In this document: piece by piece, positions 33,662 through 41,964 of the stretch
Numbering within the stretch: the first letter of the stretch is position 1
Layout: every line of letters begins with the position of its first letter
Assembly: GCA_024689505.1 (NCBI GenBank)
Contig: JAILDJ010000092.1
Span: 1-55,975, forward strand
DNA length: 55,975 nt
Reading direction: 5' to 3'
Source of the DNA: Clostridiales bacterium
Lineage (GTDB): Bacteria; Bacillota; Clostridia; Lachnospirales; Bianqueaceae
Program-made: the position numbers and the translations under genes
The notes under the pieces: generated by a model
The model's database searches: none
Told to the model about the DNA's origin: nothing
Seen by the model: only the letters and a program-made list of their open reading frames with translations

Positions 33662-35698
33662 TCATTCCTCGACAGGAGCGGCTTCCTCTGCTGCCTCTTC
33701 AACAACAGGTGCGGCTTCTTCGATGACTTCCTCTACGATCTCAGCACCGTCCAGATCCGCCTCATCGATGACTTCTTCGATGAATTCAGCGGGTTCTTCC
33801 GGCTCAAGCTCGCGCAGAGACAGAGCGATGCGCTTCTGCTCGGTATTGAGGTCGATGACCTTGGCCTGTACGATGTCGCCGATCTTCAGGACGTCACCAG
33901 GGGCCTTGACGAACTTGCGGGAAATATGAGAGATATGGATGAGGGCATCCACACCCTTCTTCAGTTCGACGAATGCGCCGAAGTCCGCGAAACGGACGAC
34001 TTTGCCTTCTACGACCGTACCGACCGCAAACTCTTCTTCAACGCCATTCCACGGATTGGTCTCCGGGAAACGGGTGCTCAGGGAAATACGGTTCTTTTCC
34101 AGGTTCATGTCCTTGATCAGGACTTCGATCTCCTGACCTTCCTTAAGGACCTGGTTCGGATGACGGACCACATTCCAGCCCATCTCAGAAATGTGCAGCA
34201 TACCATCGATGCCGCCCAGATCGACAAAGGCGCAGAAGTTGGTGAGCGTCTTGACGGTACCCTTGACACGGGCGCCGATCTCCAGCGTTTTCAGAGTTTC
34301 TTCACGCTTCGCCGCGTTCTCCTCGGCGATGACACTGCGGCGGTCGCCCAGTACACGGCGGCGGCGCGGCTGCAGACGGATGATGCGGAAGGAAACTTCC
34401 TGACCGATCAGCGTGCTGAGGTCGGCAACACGGCGTACGTCGACCAGAGACGCGGGGATGAAGACTTTGACGCCTTCATACAATACGACGATACCATTAT
34501 CGAAGGACTCGGTTACGACACCCTTCAATACGGTCTTGTTATCCAGAGAATCCTGCAGAGCGGCATTAGCTTTGTTCTGAAGCAGACGGCGGCGGCTTAA
34601 GGTAACCTCGCTGTCTCCTACCTTGACGACCATTACGTCGATCACATCACCTACATGGACCTGCTGCTCGAGCGGCTCGTCAGTCCCACCAAACTCATCC
34701 TTTGTCATCGTTCCATCACACTTGTAGCCTATGTCAAAGACGATCTCCGCCTCATTAACCTGTACAACTGTACCTTTGACGATATCCCGGGAATGGACCT
34801 CCCTGAAAGTTTCATTGAGCATTTCTTCAAAATTCTTGTTTTCGCTCATGGTTCCTAATACCTCCTGCATGATATAATCCGGCGTCGACGCACCAGCCGT
34901 GACTCCGATGATGCCGTCGTGGAGCTGGATACTTGCGAGCACTTCCTGCATGAGAGGATCCTTCGCATCTTCCACCAGATAGGTTTCCGGACAAAGTCCC
35001 TTGCACAATTCGTAGAGCTTGCGCGTATTCGAGCTGTGTTTCCCGCCGATGACGACCATAACTGACGCCTGCTCCGCCAAAGCTACAGCCTCATCCTGAT
35101 GCTTTTTTGTTGCATGGCAGATCGTCGAAAACACACCAATCTTATTATAACCCATATTTTTCAATTTCTCAACCATTTTGAGAAATTTATATTGATTAAA
35201 TGTTGTTTGTGCAACCAAAGCAACAGGATCCTCCAGGTCCAACGCAAAATCGTCCAGTTCCGCTTCCTCAGAAACGATCAAAGGCGGCGTTTTGCACCAC
35301 CCGGCGATGCCACGGACCTCCGGATGGGTCGGATCCCCGAAGATCAGGATCCTTTGTCCTGCCTGTTCCTGCTCTTCCACGATGCGATGGATCATCTGCA
35401 CCCGCGGACAGGTCCCATCCACAACGGTAAGACCTTTTGCTTCCATCTCTTCATATGCGGCCCGGCCGACACCATGGGCACGGATGATGACGGTATCTCC
35501 TGCGGACAATGCATCTAAATTGTCAACGGAATAGATCCCTATCTTCTCCAGGTGATCCACCACCGATTGGTTATGGATCAACGGGCCGTAGGTATAGACT
35601 GTCTTCTGTGCTTCCTTGGCCGTCTTCTCCGCGATCTCCACGGCATTACGCACACCGAAGCAAAAGCCTGCGGTCTTCGCTAAACGGATCTCAGGCAT
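33662..35698 (-). CDS. ispH-rpsA: Fused IspH (HMB-PP reductase) and ribosomal protein S1 homologue
   Basis: 678 residues. The first about 283 are IspH, the [4Fe-4S] enzyme finishing the MEP isoprenoid pathway: cluster cysteines C13 (GFCFGV), C97 (DGTCPRV) and C194 (FSTICHAT), with the catalytic glutamate E127 in THPEV. The rest has four S1 RNA-binding domains (starting near 300, 385, 465 and 555; for example VKGTVKTLTNFCAFVDLGG and EGKVVRFADFGAFVELKKG), then an acidic Glu/Ala tail. The frame is continuous, so this is a true fusion; such fusions are known in Clostridia. Overlaps cmk by 8 bp. Confidence 0.95.
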   Translation of the reverse strand: MPEIRLAKTAGFCFGVRNAVEIAEKTAKEAQKTVYTYGPLIHNQSVVDHLEKIGIYSVDNLDALSAGDTVIIRAHGVGRAAYEEMEAKGLTVVDGTCPRVQMIHRIVEEQEQAGQRILIFGDPTHPEVRGIAGWCKTPPLIVSEEAELDDFALDLEDPVALVAQTTFNQYKFLKMVEKLKNMGYNKIGVFSTICHATKKHQDEAVALAEQASVMVVIGGKHSSNTRKLYELCKGLCPETYLVEDAKDPLMQEVLASIQLHDGIIGVTAGASTPDYIMQEVLGTMSENKNFEEMLNETFREVHSRDIVKGTVVQVNEAEIVFDIGYKCDGTMTKDEFGGTDEPLEQQVHVGDVIDVMVVKVGDSEVTLSRRRLLQNKANAALQDSLDNKTVLKGVVTESFDNGIVVLYEGVKVFIPASLVDVRRVADLSTLIGQEVSFRIIRLQPRRRRVLGDRRSVIAEENAAKREETLKTLEIGARVKGTVKTLTNFCAFVDLGGIDGMLHISEMGWNVVRHPNQVLKEGQEIEVLIKDMNLEKNRISLSTRFPETNPWNGVEEEFAVGTVVEGKVVRFADFGAFVELKKGVDALIHISHISRKFVKAPGDVLKIGDIVQAKVIDLNTEQKRIALSLRELEPEEPAEFIEEVIDEADLDGAEIVEEVIEEAAPVVEEAAEEAAPVEE

Positions 35699-36350
35699 GA
35701 TGCTCCTTTGCCAGGCGGCAGACTTCCGCGACGACTTCCTCGATCGACATATGCGTCGTATCCAGCAGGATCGCGTCGTCCGCCTGTTTCAGCGGCGCGA
35801 TCTCCCGATGGCTGTCGCGATAATCCCGCTCGCGGATCTCCCGTTCGATGGCATCCACGTCCTGCTTCTCACCCGTGCGCATTTCCAGCTCAAGAGCGCG
35901 TCTTCTGGCCCGCTCAGCCGGATCCGCCGTGATAAAGATCTTCGTCTCGGCATGGGGCAGGACGACTGTACCGATGTCACGTCCATCCATGACCACGTCA
36001 TATTCTTCAGCGATCGTCCGCTGGACGCCCAGCAGTTTCTCACGCACGACAGGCAGCGCCGCGTAACGGCTGGCCGCCGCGGAAACTTCCGGCGTACGGA
36101 TCACACCCATCACGTCCTCGCCATCGACGTAGACGTGCTGCTCGTTGTCGATATACTCGACTCTGACGTCCATCCCGCGGACAAGATCGTCCAACGCTTC
36201 TTCATCCGGAGCCGCTTTCAGGATGCCATAAGCGATCGCCCGGTACATAGCCCCGGTATCCACGTAATGGATGCCCAGTTCCTTTGCCGCCAGTTTGGCC
36301 GCTGTGCTCTTGCCGGCACCCGCCGGTCCGTCCATAGCTATCGTCATCAT
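35691..36350 (-). CDS. cmk: Cytidylate kinase
   Basis: Phosphorylates CMP and dCMP. 219 residues from the ATG at 36350, which has AGGAGG 9 bases upstream; a second ATG follows immediately. P-loop DGPAGAGKSTAAKL is at about 7-20, then VDTGAMYRAIAYG, MDGRDIGTVVLP and the lid ADPAERARRRALE. The extra residues of the longer open frame overlap the flavoprotein gene and lack a ribosome-binding site. The cmk to ispH-rpsA order is conserved in Clostridia; plsC, often between them, is missing. Confidence 0.95.
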   Translation of the reverse strand: MMTIAMDGPAGAGKSTAAKLAAKELGIHYVDTGAMYRAIAYGILKAAPDEEALDDLVRGMDVRVEYIDNEQHVYVDGEDVMGVIRTPEVSAAASRYAALPVVREKLLGVQRTIAEEYDVVMDGRDIGTVVLPHAETKIFITADPAERARRRALELEMRTGEKQDVDAIEREIRERDYRDSHREIAPLKQADDAILLDTTHMSIEEVVAEVCRLAKEHHA

Positions 36351-36351
36351 A

Positions 36352-37665
36352 TCATTGATCCTCCTGGATATTGTTTTCTTGATCAAGTCCCGCGGTCTGC
36401 AGAAAAGCGCAGGCACCTGAACCCGCCGCTCTTCCCGTCGAAAACGCGATCTGAAGATTGAAACCGCCGGTCAGCGCATCCACGTCGATCACCTCACCGG
36501 CAAAGAACAAGCCCGGCACGATCTTCGACCCCATGGTCTTCGGATCGATCTCCTTCACAGAAATACCGCCTTGAGTGATGATGGCTTCCGTGACCGGCCT
36601 CGTGTCCTGAATGGTCAGCGGAAGATCTTTCAATGCGGCCGCCAATGCGCGGATCTTCGCTTTGGACAGCTGATCTGCCCGCATTTGCTCGTCCAACCCG
36701 GCCTGCTGCAGTACCACCGGGATCAGACTCTTAGGCAGCAGATCCTCCATCGCGTGGATCAGCTGCTTTTTCGCATATTTTTCCAGATCCCGCATGATCC
36801 GACGCTCCAGCGTTTCCGGGTCCAGCGCCGGTTTCAAATCGATATGGAAGAGCATCGGAACCGCTTTGCCGTATGTTTCCACCCCTTGTTTGCGCAAATA
36901 CGGCCGCAGTCTGCTGGAGGCGCTCAGCACCACCGGCCCACTGATGCCGAAATGGGTGAACAGCATCTCTCCAAAATCCGTGAACAGCGTCTTGCCCTTC
37001 TGCGTGACCTTCACGCCGACGTTGCGCAGGGACAGGCCCATCAATGTGCCCGGCCAGGATTCCTTCGTGACCAGAGGCACCAGCCCGCCGAAGGAAGGCA
37101 CCGTCGAGTGTCCTAATGCGCGAGCCGCCTCATAACCGAAACCGGTCGACCCTGTCGAAGGATAGGTGATGCCGCCCGTCGCAAGTATCACCGTACGGCC
37201 TTCATACGATTCCTTGGCCGTCTGCGCCAGGAACCCCTGCTCTGTTATCCGGATCCCGGTCACGGTCTGCTCGAACAGCATCCGCACACCATGGATCCGG
37301 CAGTCCTTGACAAGTGCATCCACGATATCGAACGCTCTGTCGGACTGCGGGAAGACCCGTCCGCCTCGTTCGACTTTCAATGGCACCCCCAGCCCCTCGA
37401 TCCGCTCCATGACGTCGGTATGGGAATATCGGTGCAGTGCCGAAAGGATGAACTTCGGGTTGGAGACCATCTGCTCCTGGGTCGTCCTCTCATCGGCAGT
37501 ATTGGTCAGATTGCATCTGCCTTTGCCGGTGATGGCCAGCTTCCGGCCGGCTTTTTCATTGCGTTCAAGGATCAGGACACGCGCGGCTTGCTCCGCTGCC
37601 GCGGCGGCTGCCGTCATACCGGCAGGTCCTGCCCCGATCACGATCACGTCATAGGGTCTCATCAT
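36352..37665 (-). CDS. HI0933/YhiN-type NAD(P)/FAD-dependent oxidoreductase
   Basis: 437 residues. N-terminal FAD motif DVIVIGAGPAGMTAAAAAAE, then GRKLAITGKGRCNLTNT, which is diagnostic of the HI0933/YhiN (BaiN) group. VILATGGITYPSTGSTGFGYEAA and the C-terminal FFAGEVIDVDALTGGFNLQ follow, with parts quoted short. Substrate is not established for most members; some clostridial relatives act on bile-acid intermediates. The position beside cmk and rluB is the usual clostridial one and argues for a housekeeping role. Overlaps the regulator gene by 4 bp. Confidence 0.9.
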   Translation of the reverse strand: MMRPYDVIVIGAGPAGMTAAAAAAEQAARVLILERNEKAGRKLAITGKGRCNLTNTADERTTQEQMVSNPKFILSALHRYSHTDVMERIEGLGVPLKVERGGRVFPQSDRAFDIVDALVKDCRIHGVRMLFEQTVTGIRITEQGFLAQTAKESYEGRTVILATGGITYPSTGSTGFGYEAARALGHSTVPSFGGLVPLVTKESWPGTLMGLSLRNVGVKVTQKGKTLFTDFGEMLFTHFGISGPVVLSASSRLRPYLRKQGVETYGKAVPMLFHIDLKPALDPETLERRIMRDLEKYAKKQLIHAMEDLLPKSLIPVVLQQAGLDEQMRADQLSKAKIRALAAALKDLPLTIQDTRPVTEAIITQGGISVKEIDPKTMGSKIVPGLFFAGEVIDVDALTGGFNLQIAFSTGRAAGSGACAFLQTAGLDQENNIQEDQ

Positions 37666-38543
37666 AATCCTTTACCGGAATCCATGCTGTTATACACGTC
37701 ATACTGCATCCAGATGGATTCCAGATCTGTAAATTTACCTTTGATCTCTTCCTGCTTTTCCCGGCTCAGTGCCACGATCAGCGCATTGATCAGACTGAGC
37801 GGCGCTACAAGGGAGTCCGCGAAAGAGATCATGTTGCTGCGACACAGCAGAGACTGGTGGGCCAGGTTGGCTAAAGGCGACTGCTCCGCATCCGTGATGG
37901 CGATGCAGGTACAGCCGCGGGATTTTGCGAATTCCATCACCCGGGCTGTCCTGCGGGAATACCGCGGGAAACTGATCCCGATAAAAACGTCTCCCTCGGC
38001 TACATTCATCATCTGCTCAAAGGTCTCGCTGATACTGTTGGTCTGGATCAGGCGTACGTCCTCACAGATGAAATTCAGGTAAAAGCCAAGAAACCCTGCC
38101 AGCGAGGCGCAGCTGCGCACACCCAGGATATAAATGCGGCGTGCCTGCTTCAGCAGCTGGACCGTTTCCTGGAATGCGGTCTCATCCACATGTTCCAGAG
38201 TAGCTTTCAAATTATCTATATCCGCCTGGAGGACAGACGTCAGGATATGGTCCCGTCCCAGGTGTTCATCGGACACTTCGATGCGCTGCACAGAGGTCAG
38301 CCGGTCTTTTGCCAGCTTCTCCAATGCCTCGGCCAACGCAGGATAGCCATCATAACCCAGTTCGTCCGCAAATCGGACGACTGTAGATTCGGACACACCG
38401 ACCGTCTTGCCCAGCTTCGCAGCCGTGTTATATACGGCCTTATCGTAATGCTGGGTGATATGATCCGCCAGCCGTTTCTGGCCTTTGCTCATATGCGGAT
38501 ACCGTTCCCGGATCCGCGTCAATACATCTTCTGTATGACTCAT
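37662..38543 (-). CDS. MurR/RpiR family transcriptional regulator
   Basis: 293 residues from the ATG at 38543, two bases after the rluB stop. N-terminal HTH_6 domain (about 1-78: SKGQKRLADHITQHYDKAVY, helix-turn-helix KTVGVSESTVVRFADELGYDGYPAL in part). C-terminal SIS sugar-phosphate-sensing domain (about 115-250: RRIYILGVRSCASLAGF, DVFIGISFPRYSRRT, CIAITDAEQSPLANLAH). The usual partners, such as MurQ or sugar phosphotransferase genes, are not adjacent. It sits inside the scpAB-rluB-cmk cluster, so its targets are unclear. The ribosome-binding site is weak, which fits coupling to rluB. Confidence 0.9.
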   Translation of the reverse strand: MSHTEDVLTRIRERYPHMSKGQKRLADHITQHYDKAVYNTAAKLGKTVGVSESTVVRFADELGYDGYPALAEALEKLAKDRLTSVQRIEVSDEHLGRDHILTSVLQADIDNLKATLEHVDETAFQETVQLLKQARRIYILGVRSCASLAGFLGFYLNFICEDVRLIQTNSISETFEQMMNVAEGDVFIGISFPRYSRRTARVMEFAKSRGCTCIAITDAEQSPLANLAHQSLLCRSNMISFADSLVAPLSLINALIVALSREKQEEIKGKFTDLESIWMQYDVYNSMDSGKGL

Positions 38544-38545
38544 CG

Positions 38546-39274
38546 TTATCTGCTCTGTCCACAGGCCCTCTTCAGGTCCTGGACCTCCTTTTCCGTGAGC
38601 TTGCGCCAACTGCCTTCCTTCAGCGTCCCGATCGAGAGATCCGCGATCTGCACTCGTTTCAGGTGCAGCACCGGATGGCGGATGGCTTTGGCCATGCGGC
38701 GCACCTGATGGTTCTTGCCCTCAAAGATCGTCAGCTGGATCAACGAATTGCGTCCTTTGGGTCCGATCAGACGGGCCTTCGCCGGCTTCGTCCGGTATCC
38801 ATCGTCCAATACGACACCTTTCTCCAACTGCCGGATCTCCTCGCCTCGTACCTCGCCCTGCAGCAGGGCCTCATAGGTCTTGGCCACATGATGCCTTGGA
38901 TGGGTGAGCTGATGGGTCAGAGCCCCATCGTTGGTCAGCAGCAGAAGGCCTGTCGTCTGATAATCCAGGCGTCCCACCGGGTATAACCGAACGCCGGGAA
39001 GATCCACCAGATCCAGCACGGAAGGCCGGCCGAATTGATCACGGCTGGTCGTCACGTACCCTTCCGGTTTGTTGAGCAGGATGGTGACTTTGGCCTCGGC
39101 CTCGTGCACCGGTCTGCCCCGGAAGGCGACCGTATCCCGCTCCGGATCGATCTGCACGCCCATCACAGTCACCGTCTGCCCGTTGACCTGTACCAACCCT
39201 TGAGCGATGTACTGTTCGCAGGTTCTGAGCGAGCCGATGCCGGCATGCGCCAGGTATTTCTGCAGCCGGATCAT
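38546..39274 (-). CDS. rluB: Ribosomal large subunit pseudouridine synthase (RluB/RsuA family)
   Basis: 242 residues: S4 RNA-binding domain at about 1-60 (MIRLQKYLAHAGIGS), catalytic domain with GRLDYQTTGLLLLTNDG carrying the catalytic aspartate, and FEGKNHQVRRMAKAIRHPVL near the C-terminus. The scpA-scpB-rluB order is conserved in Bacillota. RluB-type activity (23S rRNA helix 89) is inferred from context. Overlaps scpB by 4 bp. Confidence 0.93.
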   Translation of the reverse strand: MIRLQKYLAHAGIGSLRTCEQYIAQGLVQVNGQTVTVMGVQIDPERDTVAFRGRPVHEAEAKVTILLNKPEGYVTTSRDQFGRPSVLDLVDLPGVRLYPVGRLDYQTTGLLLLTNDGALTHQLTHPRHHVAKTYEALLQGEVRGEEIRQLEKGVVLDDGYRTKPAKARLIGPKGRNSLIQLTIFEGKNHQVRRMAKAIRHPVLHLKRVQIADLSIGTLKEGSWRKLTEKEVQDLKRACGQSR

Positions 39275-39897
39275 GGGAACGGATCCCCCGCATCCGGTCT
39301 GGGTTTCTTCACAGGTTCTGCGGGCTGAGGCTCCCCGAACTGCGTGATCTCCTGCTGGTGGATCTGCTCCAGTTCCTCTGCGTTGGCAGGATCCAGATGC
39401 GGCAGATCTTTTATACCACTGTAACCGAAATTGCGCAGGAACTCGTCTGTCGTACCGAACAGGACCGGACGTCCCGGCGATTTACGGCGACCTTTTTCAG
39501 CGATCAGATTATATTCGACCAAGCGGTTGACCACCGCATCGGAACGCACACCGCGGATATCCTCGATCTCCTGCTTGGTCACGGGCTGCTTATAAGCAAT
39601 GATCGCCAGGGTCTCTAACTGGGTCTCCGACAGGGTGATCTTCTGCCCGGAACGGAACAGTTTCTGCACCTGCGGATAATACTCCGGTCGCGTGGTCATC
39701 TGGAAGGAATTTTCTAAGGTCAGGATCTGCATGCCGCGGTGTTCTTCCTCGTAGCGCTGTCTCAGACCCTCGACCGCCGCGGTGACCTCCACCGGCTCCA
39801 GCTCCAGGGCTTTGCAAAGGCTGTCCAGCGTGACCGGTTCCCCCGCCGCGAAGAGCATGGCCTCTACGATGCATTCCAGTTCATTACGTGCTTCCAT
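39271..39897 (-). CDS. scpB: Segregation and condensation protein B
   Basis: Non-SMC subunit of the SMC-ScpAB condensin. 208 residues with two winged-helix domains: ECIVEAMLFAAGEPV at the start, TLSETQLETLAIIAYKQPVT and IEDIRGVRSDAVVNRLVEYNL in the middle, GRPVLFGTTDEFLRNFG later. The C-terminal tail is Pro/Glu-rich. Overlaps scpA by 14 bp and rluB by 4 bp. SMC itself is encoded at 10915-14526. Confidence 0.95.
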   Translation of the reverse strand: MEARNELECIVEAMLFAAGEPVTLDSLCKALELEPVEVTAAVEGLRQRYEEEHRGMQILTLENSFQMTTRPEYYPQVQKLFRSGQKITLSETQLETLAIIAYKQPVTKQEIEDIRGVRSDAVVNRLVEYNLIAEKGRRKSPGRPVLFGTTDEFLRNFGYSGIKDLPHLDPANAEELEQIHQQEITQFGEPQPAEPVKKPRPDAGDPFP

Positions 39898-40645
39898 TTT
39901 TTGTGACCTCTTGTCGTGGTTTCATGATGATATCCCCGAACAGCCCATCCTGCGACAGGGTGACCAGGTTCATGCGTCCCAGTTCCAACATTGCCTGAAA
40001 CATAGTGATCGTCTCCAACCGGGAATGGCTTTCTTTGCGCAGATCCACAAAACTGATTCGTTTGATCAGAGTCAGCATGTTGAACAACGCGTCGATCTTT
40101 TCTTCGACCGTATATTCCTCTCGTTCCACCGAGCGGAAACTGCCGCGTACCGTATCATAGCTTTCTTCTTTGATCAGGACCGCTCGCTGGTACAAAGCGT
40201 ATAACTGCTCGATTCCTACGTCTTTCAGCAGCACGTCCACTTTCGGGATCGGCCGCTCTCCGCGGATGGTCTCCGCTTTACGGGTCAGGATGAGGCGATC
40301 CGGGTCCGGCAGCCGCTCTTTCAGTTTTTTCGCCGCGTTTTTGTATTTCTGATACTCGATCAGTCGGCGGACCAATGCTTCTCTCGGATCCTCTTCCTCC
40401 TCGCCTTCGGTCTTCTCGACCGGCAGCAGCATGCGCGCTTTGATATTGATCAGGGTGGCCGCCATGACGATGAATTCACTGGCGATCTCCATGTTCATTT
40501 CTTCCATCTGCTGCAGGTATTCCACATACTGCTGCGTGATATCGAAGATCGGGATATCGTAGATATCGACCTTGTTCTTCTCGATCAGGTACAGCAGCAG
40601 ATCCAACGGACCATCGAAGGCTTTCAGATGGATCTCCAGTGCCAT
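39884..40645 (-). CDS. scpA: Segregation and condensation protein A (kleisin)
   Basis: Bridges the SMC heads. 253 residues. N-terminal FDGPLDLLLYLIEKNKVDIYDIPI binds the SMC neck (residues about 9-32, quoted in part), followed by QYVEYLQQMEEMNMEIASEFIVMAATL. C-terminal winged helix at about 180-240 ends EKIDALFNMLTLIK... FQAMLELGRMNLV. GGGGG precedes the ATG. First gene of its operon; I see only a weak promoter candidate in the 110-bp gap upstream, which is shared with the aminotransferase terminator. Confidence 0.95.
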   Translation of the reverse strand: MALEIHLKAFDGPLDLLLYLIEKNKVDIYDIPIFDITQQYVEYLQQMEEMNMEIASEFIVMAATLINIKARMLLPVEKTEGEEEEDPREALVRRLIEYQKYKNAAKKLKERLPDPDRLILTRKAETIRGERPIPKVDVLLKDVGIEQLYALYQRAVLIKEESYDTVRGSFRSVEREEYTVEEKIDALFNMLTLIKRISFVDLRKESHSRLETITMFQAMLELGRMNLVTLSQDGLFGDIIMKPRQEVTKNGST

Positions 40646-40720
40646 GCCGGTTCCCCCCTTTCTTTACTGTTTCATTTGACTGAGCCAAGCAATTCAGCGT
40701 TGCTCCGCTCGATATTTACG

Positions 40721-40755
40721 CAAAACGCGCCTTTGGTCAAAAGGCGCTGTTTTTG
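40721..40755 (-). terminator. Terminator after the aminotransferase gene
   Basis: 8-bp stem GCGCCTTT / AAAGGCGC (40727-40734, 40740-40747) with a 5-base loop and T-runs on both sides (GTTTTG on the minus strand, TGTTTTT on the plus strand). It starts just after the aminotransferase stop. Confidence 0.8.
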
Positions 40756-40757
40756 TG

Positions 40758-41942
40758 TTATTTATACTGTTCCGCCAGGCGTTTGAACCCTGGAAGCGAG
40801 TTGCGTACCGTTTCACGGGATACACAGAAGGCAAGCCGGAAATAACCCGGACAAGCGAAGGTAGAACCTGGCACGATCAGGATATGCTCCTCTTTAGCCG
40901 CCGCGCAGAAGGCTTTGTCATCCGGCAGAAAGCTCTTGGGGAACATATAGAAGGCACCCTTCGGCTCGACCATTTCATAACCGTAGGACGTCAGTGCGTC
41001 ATACAGGACCTGTTTATTCTCGTGATAGACGCTCATATCCGCGGTCTGACCGTTCAGGCGACCGATGACGCGCTGCATCAGGGACGGTGCGTTGACAAAG
41101 CCCAGGATACGATTGGCGACGGACAGCGCAGCGATCGTCCCCTCCACGTCCTCCAAGGTATTCGGCGCAACGATATAGCCGATGCGCTCGCCTGGCAGGG
41201 ACAAGGTCTTACTGTATGAGTAACCAACGAAAACATTATCATAGTATTTCGGCAGATACGGGATCTCCTCACCGCCAAAGACGATCTCTCGATACGGCTC
41301 ATCGGAGATCAGGTAGATGGCGTGGCCGTACTCCTTCTCCTTGACTTTGAGCAGATCGCACAGCCGGATGATGTCCGCCTCGGAATAGATGGCTCCGGTC
41401 GGGTTGTTCGGCGTGTTCAGGATCATGGCCTTCGTCTTAGGCGTGACGGCCTGCTCCAGTGCTTCAAAATTGATGGAGAAGGTCTTGAACTCTGGCGGGA
41501 TGATGACCGCATTGGCATCGAAATTGGAGATATAATTCAAATACTCTCCGAAGAACGGCGCCTGCAGCAGGACCTCATCGCCCGGCTCCAGGATGGTCTT
41601 CATGACCACGTTCAAAGCACCGGCAGCACCGACGGTCATAACGATATTACGGGCCGTAAGATCCGTACCCTGCACATCATTGATGTCCTTGGCAAGACCG
41701 GCACGGACGTCCTCATAGCCCACATTGCTCATATAACCATGGACCATGAGCTCCGGTTCCTCGTTCAGGATGTCAATGATCGCTTCCCGGACGGAGGCGG
41801 GAGGCGGTGTGTTCGGGTTGCCCAGAGAAAAATCATATACGTTTTCCGCTCCATATTTCGCGGCCATCAGGCGGCCTTCTTCGAACATCGCCCGGATCAC
41901 GGATCCACCGGCGACCAGTTTCTGCATTTTTGGTGTGATCAT
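40758..41942 (-). CDS. Class I PLP-dependent aminotransferase (aspartate aminotransferase-like)
   Basis: 394 residues, aminotransferase fold type I. DFSLGNPNTPPP at the N-terminus, VGAAGALNVVMKTIL, NTPNNPTGAIYS, SDEPYREI and the PLP lysine in GYSYSKTLSLPGERIGY are all visible, and the C-terminal FRLAFCVS holds the substrate-carboxylate arginine. The amino donor cannot be fixed from sequence; aspartate/aromatic-type clostridial enzymes look like this. It is 22 bp after pulA with no promoter between, so it is the last gene of the tRNA-Trp-headed transcription unit. Confidence 0.9.
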   Translation of the reverse strand: MITPKMQKLVAGGSVIRAMFEEGRLMAAKYGAENVYDFSLGNPNTPPPASVREAIIDILNEEPELMVHGYMSNVGYEDVRAGLAKDINDVQGTDLTARNIVMTVGAAGALNVVMKTILEPGDEVLLQAPFFGEYLNYISNFDANAVIIPPEFKTFSINFEALEQAVTPKTKAMILNTPNNPTGAIYSEADIIRLCDLLKVKEKEYGHAIYLISDEPYREIVFGGEEIPYLPKYYDNVFVGYSYSKTLSLPGERIGYIVAPNTLEDVEGTIAALSVANRILGFVNAPSLMQRVIGRLNGQTADMSVYHENKQVLYDALTSYGYEMVEPKGAFYMFPKSFLPDDKAFCAAAKEEHILIVPGSTFACPGYFRLAFCVSRETVRNSLPGFKRLAEQYK

Positions 41943-41964
41943 AAGACAAATACCTCTATATCTT

